From assembly GCA_030374765.1 (NCBI GenBank), contig JARGXX010000080.1, forward strand, positions 1,116,001-1,180,000: a stretch of DNA of 64,000 nt, written 5' to 3'. A program made the position numbers and the translations under genes. Shown here piece after piece: positions 42,083 through 52,058 of the stretch. A model generated the notes under the pieces. That model was not told the DNA's origin. It did not search any database and was given only the letters and a program-made list of their open reading frames with translations. This stretch comes from Agarophyton chilense (taxonomy: Eukaryota > Rhodophyta > Florideophyceae > Gracilariales > Gracilariaceae). Position 1 is the first letter of the stretch, and each line of letters starts with the position of its first letter.

Positions 42083-44563
42083 CTGGAACCTTTTGGCGAC
42101 GCGGAAGCGTCTGCCTTCACGGCACTGGTGAATGCCGTAACATCACCGCCAATCTTGGCTCTACGCAATCCTGGGCTCCCTTACGAAGTGGACACCGATG
42201 CTAGTGCAAACCAGGTAGGGTGTGCACTGTTCCAATCCTCTAAGGATGGTGAAAGTCACCCTATTGGGTACTGGTCACGTTCCCTGAATGTCCATGAAAG
42301 GAACTACTCGGTCTCCGAGAAACAATGTTTAGCCGTTGTGTGGGCCTTAGCTACACTTCGCCCCTATCTGATGGGTACTCGTTTCAAAGTCTATACGGAC
42401 CACGCATGCTTGCGTTGGCTCCTGGAGATCTCCGAACCCTCGGGCCGCCTTATGCGCTGGCGTCTCCGACTGTCGGAATTCGACTTTGAGATCCTGCATA
42501 AGAAAGGGAAGCTGAACACTCAGGCTGATGCACTATCCCGCTTGGGAACAACAGCGGAAACAGACCCCTACGAGGACGATGACATCCCATGCTTTATGGT
42601 ATCGGACCTCGAGGGAGGAGCTCAACCGCTGACGGATGATGTTTGTGACGATATACTCGTCAACGAGAGTCCGGATTCGCCGACCGGCTCTTTTATACCT
42701 ATCTCTCCAGAGGAGATGATACGCGAGCAACAGCTCGACCCATTCTGTACACGGATTCGGGCTCGCCTCAACGGAGGATTTCAGTTACCTTTCGAGGACG
42801 ACGATCAGGGTTACCTAATCAGGACCGTTGGACCTCGCCTGAGGATAGTGGTGCCGCACACCCTACAACAGAGGGTACTACATCTCACTCACTATGTGAA
42901 GGTTGGCGCCCACCCCGGGGGAAGAAAACTGTACCTCACGTTGAGAAGGGACTTTTACTGGCCGGCAATGGCATTCGATTGTTACGCCGTCAGACGGGCC
43001 TGCGCCAATTGCGCCAAGAATGACGTCAAACTTCGGAAGCACTCTAAGATGTTGACGCTGTTCCCGGCACGGGCTCCACTCGAATTCGTGCCCATAGACA
43101 TCCTAGGGGAGTTTATCAGAACGCCCCGAGGTCATCGGTATCTGCTTGTCATTTCTGACAGATTCTCTAAGCTAACGAGAACTGTGCCGCTGAAGCGGAT
43201 CACCGCCGCTACCGTCGCGCAAGCGTTCGTGACCCATTGGGTGTTCGTATATGGACCGCCGGTGCAGTTGTTATCCGACAACGGAGGGCAATTCGCATCA
43301 AAGCTCTTTCAAGATGTATGTCGAATCCTTGATGTAAGGAATTTATTTGTTACTACGTATCACCCTCAGGGAAATGGCCAGGTGGAGAGGTTTAACCGCA
43401 CGATACTCAACGCTTTGAGATCGTATGTTGCGGATCACCCCAAAAACTGGGACTTGTACACAGACGCTATCACGTATGCATACAACACCCAGGTACATCG
43501 GGTTACATCTTTATCCCCATTCGAACTGGTACTGTCGAGGACACCGCCGCCGGTCGCCATCGAGGCTCAACCGACGCTGTCGACGTACCCGTCACCGGGA
43601 TTGTACCGAGAAGTCTGGAAGGAGTGGCTTACGAAGATGGTGCCGATAGCCCGGAAAGCAATGGACAAAGCTCAACGCGCCTACAAGAAGGACTTTGACA
43701 ATCGGGTTCGCAAACCTCTACCTCAGGTGGAGCCCGACGACTTCGTCTTCCTTCGAAAGGAATACTACAATCGTGAAAAGGAACGTAGGCACAAGCTTTC
43801 GCCAATTGTGGACGGACCCTATCGGGTGGTTTCTGTAGACCCGGACACGGTGGTATTGGATATTGCTAACCGCCACGAACGGATCTCCAGGGACCGCATC
43901 ACACGAGCGCCCAACCCAAATGTGGAAGTGGTGTCGGCACCAACGCCCTCCACAGGGGATGATTCAACGGAAGTTAACCCGTCAGGCGGAGATTCGAACA
44001 CCCGCCCCGTTATACTTCCGCACCCAGAACGTGGTTTAACCGACCTACCGGAAACTTCGGATACTCCCGAACCTGGGCCCGCTCCCTCAAGGGCCCAGCC
44101 AACGAACTCTTACAGAGTTACTACCCCACCGGAGGTAATCAAGCCTCCTGGCTCTCCGCTTAAGGAGGGGGAGGATGACTTAGTTCCTTCGCAGGACGAT
44201 GTTTCGGCGTCAGCCAGTCGCCCTAACAGGGAATCTAGTTCTCCCAGTGAGACGGCGAGCCCGACCGAGCCGGCGACAGAGAAGTCACAACCCCAGCGTA
44301 TGGGTAGCGACATCACCGCCGACCCAGCCGAGCACGACGTCAGAAAAGATGACGAAAACCCGCCTAGGGAGAGTCGTGTGGAGAACTCCGCACCCGGAAC
44401 GCCTACAGAGCCGACGATCACCCGCCGCCGCGGAAGAGACTCTGAGGTGTCGCACACTCAAACCCCGCTTTCTCGGGAACGAGTTGTGTCAGAGGACCCG
44501 CACGGGGAAGATCTCGACGACGAGGTTGACCAAATTTGGCTCTCCGTTATGGAATGGGAATAA
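42083..44563 (+). CDS. RNase H-integrase, family A copy 2
   Basis: Same frame as the RT, resuming after the TAA and open for 826 codons. RNase H acidic residues: VDTDAS, SEKQCLAV, VYTDH and NTQADALS. Integrase: HHCC zinc domain (H-Y-V-K-V-G-A-H ... CANCAKN); core with Asp in SDRFSKL, Asp in LLSDNGGQF and Glu in GQVERFN, all three catalytic residues intact; then a C-terminal GPY/F-type block (DGPYRVVSVDPDTVVLDI). A long Pro/Ser/Glu-rich tail of about 180 residues follows and ends SVMEWE. Integrase inserts the cDNA into the host genome. Apart from the preceding TAA, this is an intact pol end. Confidence 0.92.
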   Translation: MEPFGDAEASAFTALVNAVTSPPILALRNPGLPYEVDTDASANQVGCALFQSSKDGESHPIGYWSRSLNVHERNYSVSEKQCLAVVWALATLRPYLMGTRFKVYTDHACLRWLLEISEPSGRLMRWRLRLSEFDFEILHKKGKLNTQADALSRLGTTAETDPYEDDDIPCFMVSDLEGGAQPLTDDVCDDILVNESPDSPTGSFIPISPEEMIREQQLDPFCTRIRARLNGGFQLPFEDDDQGYLIRTVGPRLRIVVPHTLQQRVLHLTHYVKVGAHPGGRKLYLTLRRDFYWPAMAFDCYAVRRACANCAKNDVKLRKHSKMLTLFPARAPLEFVPIDILGEFIRTPRGHRYLLVISDRFSKLTRTVPLKRITAATVAQAFVTHWVFVYGPPVQLLSDNGGQFASKLFQDVCRILDVRNLFVTTYHPQGNGQVERFNRTILNALRSYVADHPKNWDLYTDAITYAYNTQVHRVTSLSPFELVLSRTPPPVAIEAQPTLSTYPSPGLYREVWKEWLTKMVPIARKAMDKAQRAYKKDFDNRVRKPLPQVEPDDFVFLRKEYYNREKERRHKLSPIVDGPYRVVSVDPDTVVLDIANRHERISRDRITRAPNPNVEVVSAPTPSTGDDSTEVNPSGGDSNTRPVILPHPERGLTDLPETSDTPEPGPAPSRAQPTNSYRVTTPPEVIKPPGSPLKEGEDDLVPSQDDVSASASRPNRESSSPSETASPTEPATEKSQPQRMGSDITADPAEHDVRKDDENPPRESRVENSAPGTPTEPTITRRRGRDSEVSHTQTPLSRERVVSEDPHGEDLDDEVDQIWLSVMEWE

Positions 44564-44727
44564 AAACTCCTATGGAGACACTGGAACCCTCAGGAATGGG
44601 AAAGAAATGAGTGAGACCCGTCGGGGACAGCTCAGGAGAGTGCTAGCGCGTGTCGAAAGCGCCACCTCACATCCGCTTGCGGAGTGGCAACCGGCGCCCG
44701 CGCATTTATGTGGCACACGTCAAATGG

Positions 44728-44827
44728 CACCGAGCCAATCAAAAGGCTCTGACGACCAACCGTCGCGCAAACCGCCTCACCGAGCCAATCAAAAGGTTCT
44801 GACGACCAACCGTCGCGCTAACCGCCT
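44728..44827 (+). repeat. 50-bp tandem duplication downstream of pol
   Basis: Two adjacent 50-bp units starting CACCGAGCCAATCAAAAGG (44728 and 44778), differing at a few bases. Copy 1 has a single unit, so the duplication is private to copy 2 or its immediate parent. Confidence 0.85.
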
Positions 44828-45163
44828 CCGTCGCACGGCGCGTTGCACAAGAGCAACCTTCGTCCCCGTAGCTCGGGTTGACGTTGAAGTCTTACCCCCC
44901 TGAGATTGGAGACGCTACCGCGTCGCGGTTTCTCAACCGTCACGGAATCTAAGAACACCGTTATTATCGGGAAGATCTCAGCTTTAAGAAAAAACCAAAA
45001 CTGGGCCGCTTTGACTCCGTAGACGGAAGTTATAACGTAGCCCACAGGCCACTCGGCGCCGTTTGGACGAAGTGCTGAGACCTGCTCGCAACACGGAAAA
45101 GAACCCACCGGGGTGTGTCTAAACTCTACGTTGACACCCTCAAGGGAACTAGAGCGTTCCAAG

Positions 45164-45403
45164 ATGGAAGAGAAGCCCGAACAGGGAAAAGTGTACCCGC
45201 AGGAATTCGTTATCGATCGCATCGTGCGTCACATCTACACCCCCGAGGGAGAAGTTCGCTACCAAGTCCGATGGTACGGATTCTCGCCTGATGAGGATAC
45301 AGTGGAACCCATTGAGCACCTTCCGAGGTCTAAGGTTTTATCCTATCACCGACGCGCTCGGGTAACCTTGCCTCCAAATCTGGATCGTGCCCAAGTCGGG
45401 TAA
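45164..45403 (+). CDS. chromodomain protein, family A copy 2
   Basis: 79 residues from the ATG at 45164, 600 bp after the pol stop. Chromodomain residues ~12-60: FVIDRIVRHIY, VRYQVRWYGF and EPIEHLP, then a basic tail (YHRRARVTLP). In other chromoviruses it is fused to integrase; here stops in every frame intervene, so it is either a separate product or joined by splicing. The same arrangement is found in copy 1, and the domain is recognisable in family B. Confidence 0.78.
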   Translation: MEEKPEQGKVYPQEFVIDRIVRHIYTPEGEVRYQVRWYGFSPDEDTVEPIEHLPRSKVLSYHRRARVTLPPNLDRAQVG

Positions 45404-45793
45404 GCCACCACGGGAACTGGTTTGGATGCGACCTCGAAGTGAGGAAGATGTTAGACCTCTGAAGAGGAATTGAGGAGAGTATCCCGAAGAACACGTATTG
45501 AGAGGGAATGTTTACTGGCCCTCGGCCTAGCGCCGTTAACCGGGGAACACAGCACCGGTTATCGGGACAGTTTATGATGAAAAAAGGAAAAGAAGACTCA
45601 CGAAGTGGAGAAGAAGATGAAGAAAAAGATTGGACCCTAGGAAGGGCAGAAGATGAAGAAGATCCTAAGCAGGAATGAAGAAGATGAAGTAGAAGTTATG
45701 ATCCTAGGAAGGAAGAAGAAAAGAAGTTATGCAAATATCTGAAGTTTACTATTGTCGCCAAGCTATGGACTCTACAATTGCCCGAAGGCAGAA
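45404..45793. other. GA-rich tract between convergent chromodomain and antisense genes
   Basis: About 45570-45740 is GAAGAA-rich, with repeated (A/T)CCTAGGAAGG units. It separates two convergently oriented frames and is conserved in copy 1, so it may hold poly(A)/termination signals for either strand. No coding frame. Confidence 0.6.
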
Positions 45794-47650
45794 CTACGGA
45801 AAGCCCGAGGAGGGACCCGCCCCACCGTTGGGATTCTGACCCTGATGGTACGCCGAGGCGAAAGCCAACATCTGGCTCACATCCGTCATACCCGGGGGAA
45901 TCGGAATGCCTGCGTTCACGAGGCCTTGTCGCACACTATCCCCTTGCGAAGTGGCAACCGGCGCCTGCGCAAGGGTGTTCACACCCCACCCGGGGGGAGC
46001 AGATGGACCGCCACCGGATGCATTCGCCGCCGCAGGTGAGGTCGTTCCCACTGGTTGGAAGGGTGCAGATGGCTCCACAGGGAGTACTCCACTAGGAGCT
46101 GGCACTTCGTTATCCAACGCTGGATCGTCCAGGTCTACTGGAGGCTCGTACTCGTAATCGTCGGTATAAATGAACCCCGTCGGGTGTCCCACCGGCATCG
46201 GTCGAGGCGAGTCAATCAGCGCCCGTGCTTGCGCCGCGCTGATGCGAACCCCTTCGAAGGGATTGTAATAGACCTAGTTACCGGAGCCCGGATCGTACCG
46301 GCCAGGAGACTTGTCTCGCGCGGATCCTTCCCCTGCGGGCTGATTTGCCACTGGAACTCGATCCCATTGGGTGTTGTCGATCACGTCCAAGATTGGATAC
46401 AGGTACTGCACGTTGCTGGCCGAACCCAACGCTGGGACAAGGTCGATCTGACGCATGATGGTCCGTAGCATCGGAGGAATATACCAGATACGGAAATGGT
46501 CATGAGCATCCCAGAGGAGGTGCGCCGCTACGCGGGCTGCCCACTCGGCTGCAACGAGGGCCCAGTATCCCGAGTTCGGGTCGTGCATCAAACGAGACCC
46601 GATATAGTAGATACATGGGGGCAGTTCAGCAAAGCACCCTCGGGGGACCTCGATCTTACTCCACCAAGCTGGAAGGGGCACGAATCGCCCAACCTTCGCC
46701 GTGTTACGGATACGCTCCAGTTCCACGTGAGGATACGGGACAAGGAACCCGAAACGGGAGCGCGAGCGGCGCTCGAAGCGCACGCGTCGATCGAACCCAT
46801 ATTGGGTAAACTGCCGCTGAAGGTACCTGAATTCAGCCCGAAGGATGGGACGACTCCATTGGAGCATATCTTCTCGGAGAGGAAAACCCGGTCCGCGGAA
46901 CTCGGCTTCGGGAAAGGCTGCAAAGTTATCCCCGTAGGAGACCTCACCGTACGTGCGGTAATAGGCGACGTCGAACCCGTACTCCGGGGGAACCAGATGG
47001 TCAAAGCGTGACCTCTCCAATCGCTGGTAGGCCAGAGCCGCCATCGCTGCGCGCGCCTTGTCCAGGGACTCACCGCGACTGCGGTATAGATACTGAGGCT
47101 CTATGGCTACCCGCGCCCTCCAATCGGGAGAACGTACAACCTCAACAGGTAGGCCACCCGGCAATAAGCCGTCCTCCACGTAGGAGTCGATGAGCTCATC
47201 GTCGCGAACCGCTGTCGGATGGAACCACGGAGCGCGGGAATATATCACCGGATCGGTAAGGGGACTCCACCTTCGAAAGGATTCGTTTGAGATCCAACCT
47301 CTGGAGTTTGCTACCAAGGGCATCGCATGAGCGGAGTTCCACGCCACCGCGGTGATGTCCAAATCCTTTTGAGGATGTCGGTTGACCGCCGAGGCGGAAG
47401 GTTCGGTACCTGACGGAGCCGCATCCAAACCGGAGAAATATCCACCCTGCTGGGGAGCTTCGTTGTCCGCCGGCGCGGAGGCCGATGGCCCCGAGAGTGG
47501 GTTGATGACGTATGGGTTCATTCCCTTGAGAGGGCTAGTCGAAACCGCTGTTGCGAGAAGGTGCTTATCGCCGAAAGTCGGAGGAGTAGAAGAAAGTTGT
47601 ACCGATGTGCCGGTTTTGTGGCGATCCTCAGAAGTGGTGAAGGACCCCAT
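45794..47650 (-). CDS. antisense ORF (aORF) of the family A retrotransposon
   Basis: Encoded opposite to gag-pol, starting with the ATG at 47650 (MGSFTTSEDRH), 82 bp inside the 3' LTR, and reading 618 codons to 45794 with one interruption, an amber TAG at 46274-46276. The protein has a variable Ser/Pro/Gly-rich first third and a conserved middle (about residues 150-410) rich in Arg and aromatic residues (RGES, FDHLVPPEYG, YRTYGE, CIYYIGSRL, AAHLLW). A Pro/Gly/Ala-rich tail follows. The middle aligns colinearly to the antisense relic in family B. No catalytic motif, signal peptide or membrane segment was recognised. Antisense genes near the 3' LTR are known in some plant Ty3/gypsy elements, but I see no basis to assign the same function. 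Copy 1 has lost it by deletion. Confidence 0.72.
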
Positions 47651-47717
47651 TGGGAAAGAAGTATGTATAGTGATCGGAAAGTTAGACACCCGCGGCTCGG
47701 AATGTTCTTCCTCGTCT

Positions 47718-47731
47718 TAAGGAGGGGGAGA
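47718..47731 (+). other. polypurine tract, family A copy 2
   Basis: AAGGAGGGGGAGA directly before the 3' LTR start TGTAGAGC; primes plus-strand DNA synthesis. Same sequence in copy 1. Confidence 0.85.
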
Positions 47732-48644
47732 TGTAGAGCAACGCCCAGTCAGGGGATACTTGAAGATGCAACTCATAGAATGAGGACTGAACCCTCCGAG
47801 GGTTATGATTATGGTCCCCTCTAAGGTGTGCTGAGGTGGCACTGTTTTCTGGTTATATTTTGCCTATAAGGGAAAATTCGGATGGCCCATGGTTGGATTG
47901 GCCCCGTGATACACGTGGCTTAATTTTGGCACCGAATTTCGGATATTTGTTAGAACGTTGGATTTTTGGGCCCTGGCAGTGGGATCTCCACGTGTATGGC
48001 CCTGAGCAGGTGTGCACTACTGTAGAGTTTAGTTAGTGGGCCCTACTTAGGGAGGCGAGATCTGACAGTCCGAGCTCAGAGTAAATGACAACCAAGGTTG
48101 GTCTTCGATACCTTTAGAGGTTCTTCGTCGCCATCGTTTCGGCCTTACAACCCGGAACGGGCTCTGGTTAGCAACGCCTGCGTAGGGACACGACTCCACT
48201 TGGAGAGTGCCCGCGTTTGGGTTCCGTGCAACCACCCCCTTGGGACCGCTCAGACGACCTGCGTGCACGATACCCCGTGGGGGTTCTGCTTACTTGTTGC
48301 GTGCTTTTTGTGTTTCCTTTCGAGGACAGGTTTTCGCCCCTGTATTGGGTTTCTTTTGTTGTTTCGCCCCTTTTCTGGTTCTCGGGTCCGGTGCCTGTTA
48401 GTGCCCGACCCTCGCCCCGTTTTTCCTCTTCGCCGGATTTTCCCCCATTCTTTGGGATACCCATACCCATTCCCGATCCACGGTTTCTACCCCTCACCTC
48501 CGTCGGTACTGCCGGAATCCCCCGTGGAAGTTACACCCCACACTACGGGTGGAACGGAGGGCTCTGTCTCTGAGTCTGCCTCCCCCAGGGAGCAAGGCTT
48601 CGAACACCTTGAGAGCACTTCCCGTCGCCGGGTTTTGCTCCACA
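47732..48644 (+). repeat. family A copy 2, 3' LTR
   Basis: 913 bp, TGTAGAGCAACG to CTCCACA. Very similar to 36859-37771. The sequence right of 48644 returns to the Tc1 transposon. Confidence 0.93.
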
Positions 48645-48828
48645 AAATTAACAAAATCAGTGTGAAAAAATTTTCAAGAAAAAATAATGTTTCGAAAACA
48701 TAACCTTTATTGCATCCTTTTGATTCTGACGCGAGTTCAGTAGTTTATTTTTGCTCTTTTAGCCTGTATAACACTTATACAACGCTTTGGCATTGATTCT
48801 ATAAAAGGATTGTAAGAATTACAGTCAA

Positions 48829-49664
48829 TTATCTCCCAGCAATCTTTGATACAATTTGTAAACCAAGAACTGTATCAAATTGCCTTCCTTTCCTATAAAC
48901 CCTTCGAGCCAACATTCCCGAAATATTTTCGATAGGGTTGAGGTCAGGAGAGCGCGCAGGCCATACCATAACCGACATATTTAGACTATTGAACCACTGT
49001 CTCATAGAATTAAACTTATGCACAGGTGCATTATCTTGCTGTAAATTAATTCTTCTCCGTGCATACAGTATGCAAAAGGTAAAAGATAGTATTCTAGAAC
49101 CTTAAGATACTTCTCAGAGTTCATTGTAGTTTCAACAAAAGCCATATCAGTTGCTCCTTTCGTAGAGATTCCAGCCCAAACCATTACTGATGCACCTCCT
49201 GAATGCTTGGTCATAATTTCCTTCTTTCCTTTTCGTAGATCATGCCAGTAAAATTTATAGCAATTTGGACCATCAAGGTTAAACTTTTTTGGTCGAAAAA
49301 GATAACATTATTCCATTCATTTTTCCAATAAGAACTTGAAGCACACCATTAAACACTATTGTTTTTTGTGATTATCTTTTACAAAAAAAGAGTTCCTCAT
49401 TTTTATGTACTTGAAATTTTTTAAACGGTTCACTTTGCGTCATAAAGTAGACCTTGATATGAGCCAATATATATTTTTGACAATTTTTGCACAAGATGAA
49501 GTGTTACGGCATAGTTCTAGCTTAATTAAACGCTTATCGACCGAGGAAGGTGATGTAGAACGACCGGTTGAATGCTTTGTTCCGTATGTAGCGGGGTTTT
49601 TGATGAAGTTGCTGATTGTTTTTGGGCTGCGTTTGAGTTTTTGGGCTATATATGCTGGAATCAT
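48829..49664 (-). pseudogene. Tc1/mariner DD34E transposase, broken
   Basis: Read on minus across frames: N-terminal helix-turn-helix (49440-49664, KLKRSPKTISNFIKNP). The catalytic domain has SVMVWAGIS, then QQDNAPVHK carrying the second Asp. WPARSPDLNPIENISG, with the Glu 34 residues further on, defines the DD34E class. The C-terminus ends at 48829, close to the left terminal repeat once the retrotransposon is removed. At least two frameshifts separate the segments, so the enzyme is inactive. Confidence 0.85.
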
Positions 49665-49969
49665 ACCCTGACCTACTTATTCCGTGATTTGCAGCTGTTC
49701 AGAACGAGTCAAAGGCGCGCCACGAGCCATAATTGAGTTAATGATTGTATAAAGGATATACCTTTGAAACGTTATTGACTTAGTGGTTTTTATTTGTTGT
49801 GAAGTGTGCTCTACAGTACGTGAAATGCCTTTTTGGCGCAGTTTTTGTAAAGGGATATGTTTTTAAAACGCACTATAAAGTGTCATTATTGTAGTGACAC
49901 AGATAAAAATCTGATCTTCAAGCTTGGTCAAATGGCAATCGAGAAATTTAGATTTTTTTTTCAAGTCCT

Positions 49970-50400
49970 ACACCTTTACTCGAGCCGCATTCTTTTCTTT
50001 GGCCGGTACAGATTCCTCCACCATGGCTTTGTTTAGTTCTTCTAATGAATAGGCTTTCCGATCCTTCTTCCCGAGAGATATCATTGAAGAAGCCTTTGTG
50101 TCCTGTAAATAGCACTAAGCTAGGTCTAACATACTTTCATTAGAGTGGCTACAGAGTTTTTAATGCGTCTGAATAGAATAGAAGAAGCTTTTTACCTACG
50201 AGATCTTTTCTTCTGCTTTGTATGCGAAAGTCGTAATGGGAGGTGACTTGATGGCGTTTCTGCCAACTGAAGCTCTTCTAATCTGTACTTGAACTTAGAT
50301 TGTACCCTCAAAACAAGCCCATAACTCTCTAATCAGTTCTGTCTGCACCTTCATGATATTTTTCAAACTTTGTACTTCTCTTGCACAAAAGTTAAGATTC
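49970..50400 (-). pseudogene. 3' end of an unidentified host gene, decayed or spliced
   Basis: Two coding-like minus-strand stretches. One (about 50210-50400) reads ELIRELWACFEG, TAA, then IRRASVGRN...AYKAEEKIS. The other begins after a good intron end (TTTACAG, 50103) and runs DTKASSMISLGKKDRKAYSLEELNKA... to a TAG near 49973. The composition is clearly protein-like, but I could not join the segments without a stop, so the gene is either broken by the nearby transposon insertion or has exons I mis-set. Confidence 0.35.
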
Positions 50401-52058
50401 AATACTCTTCTTCCACATTATGGTTCTTTTTTATCGATACTTGTAATCATGCGACGGATATTCTTTTCGTACTAAACAATTGTTGTGGAAAAGAATTTCC
50501 TAAAATGGTACTAATTGAAACCGAGTTGCTCTCGCGCCCTGATACTCTTTAATAACAACAAGCTTTTACAATTCAGAAAAAGACATTCCCTGGTCTCATT
50601 ATGTAACACAACCAAAAGTGGTCTTATATAGACGTTCTGCTGCGATTGTGGTTTGAATCTGTGATTTAGACTAAAGTAGAGGGCCATAATCTCGTAGCTT
50701 CCGCGTTAAGAATCATTCTGTTACAGTTCGATCCGCTGCTTAGCGGAAAATTGCCTGGAAGGTCTATTGGAATAGAACGATTACGATTCAACCGTCATTT
50801 GGAGCAGCGGATCGGCTTTAGTGCAGCGTTTTGGTGTTGCCCATAAGCTATCATGACACTACTCAAGGAGCGGATGGCTCGAAAATGTACGGGGGGACGT
50901 CGGTGCCAGATCTGCTTATACTAGGCAGCTGCGACTGTGCCTGCTGCTGGCTACGTATGATAATAGCGTGAACTTCATAGATCACAAAAAGAACTTCAAA
51001 GGTGTACTAAATATCTAGAATCATTTTTTACCAACCATGCGTAACGTGCGTCATGGGAGGGGCAGCGGCGCGGGAGAGTGGCCAAAGATGCAGCTTTTTG
51101 GGTAAAGTAGCGAGTGTATCGCGTAACGAGAACTAAAAGCACAAACTTGGGTCTGAGGGGTCCCGGGCGCTGTCGCCAACGGGGCTGGCAGAGCTCGGGT
51201 CGAATGAACAGAAAACTGTTGGCGGCGATCGAGTAGCCGACCGAACCCAGACGCAGTGTAGGAGAAGTAGAGATGGGAATGGGAGGGAGGGAGAAGCGGT
51301 TCACTGCCAGACTTAACTTCGCCAGCAGCGCCGCACAGCCACCGGATTTAAATGCGAAGCTGGCGGCACTGCAAGCCCCCAGGGGAAGTACAATATTATC
51401 TAAGATACTGAGCCGTTTTGCAAAGGAAAACGTTAGTCATACTTTCCGACTCGTCACCGAGAACTAAATGTTCATTTCTATTCTACTCTCTCTAGTTTAT
51501 TTTGGGTCAGATAATGTCTATATAGCCTGGCTCGGTGGCCCAACTCATCTAGGTATTTTGCTCCTCAAGTCTCTCAATAAAACACCAGTCCTCGGTATGT
51601 CCTGATCAAGGTCGCGAAATAGGAGATCAAAAGACCTTTTAAAATCTTTCTAAAACAGCAAATGAAAATATGATTTAAGATGTTGTCGTTGACGCAACTT
51701 TCCTGTTTCACAACCACCACAAGAATCTAGTTTTTTGTTTTGCATTTCATAGTTCTCTTCATAGCGAAGTTTGTTTTCATAAGGTGTCTTTGTAGTTTCT
51801 TGGAACGGATAGAAAGAAGATTGACAGGTTTTGAGATTCCGCATGTCTCCTCAATGGCAAGCCCACCTTGATCAAAGGACTTAAGAAAACCAACGGGCAA
51901 GGGTTTTGGAAATAGTTCTTGCTTACGCTATGTTGAGCACGTAATCCGTCTTTTGTACTTGGGACGGGTCGGACTACTCTTTTCCTCTGCATCGGAGACT
52001 ACCCCACGACGTGCAGTCCAGCGTAATTGGTTGTCTGATCAATTCCTCATCCTTTGGA
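50401..52058. other. intergenic, no confident gene
   Basis: AT-rich to 50.9 kb, then a GC-richer block (51030-51380) with open frames on both strands (minus 50996-51304, plus 51273-51467) that could be a first exon or promoter; neither has a recognisable motif. A 12-bp perfect inverted repeat (CGATCCGCTGCT) spans 50729-50814. Confidence 0.35.

Larger units (their letters stand above)
36859..48644 (+). mobile_element. Ty3/gypsy chromodomain element, family A copy 2 (long)
   Basis: An 11,786-bp element on plus. 5' LTR 36859-37771, primer site, gag, protease-RT, RNase H-integrase, chromodomain gene, a GA-rich tract, a long antisense ORF, polypurine tract and 3' LTR 47732-48644. It inserted into a Tc1 transposon. 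It retains all segments missing from copy 1. Faults: two stop codons shared with copy 1 (gag TGA, pol TAA), one private gag TGA, one single-base loss in the nucleocapsid region and a TAG in the antisense ORF. Confidence 0.93.
36791..49875 (-). mobile_element. Tc1/mariner element interrupted by family A copy 2
   Basis: The left terminal repeat (AGTCTGTTTCAAAAACATAT) starts at 36791 after TA. The right terminal repeat, read on minus, is TAGTGCGTTTTAAAAACATA, ending at 49875. Between them sits the 11.8-kb retrotransposon (36859-48644). Removing it gives a 1.29-kb element, the size of copy 1 at 2361-3648, whose sequence shows the unbroken site. The flanks of the insert are CAATT and AAATT (4 of 5 matching). 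The transposase lies on minus at 48829-49664. Confidence 0.85.

Noticed and set aside
39445-46276. In-frame stops as evidence for a variant genetic code
   Set aside because: TGA, TAA and TAG all interrupt transposon frames, yet VPS52, the transporter and other host genes end in ordinary TGA, TAA and TAG at sensible places with no internal stops.
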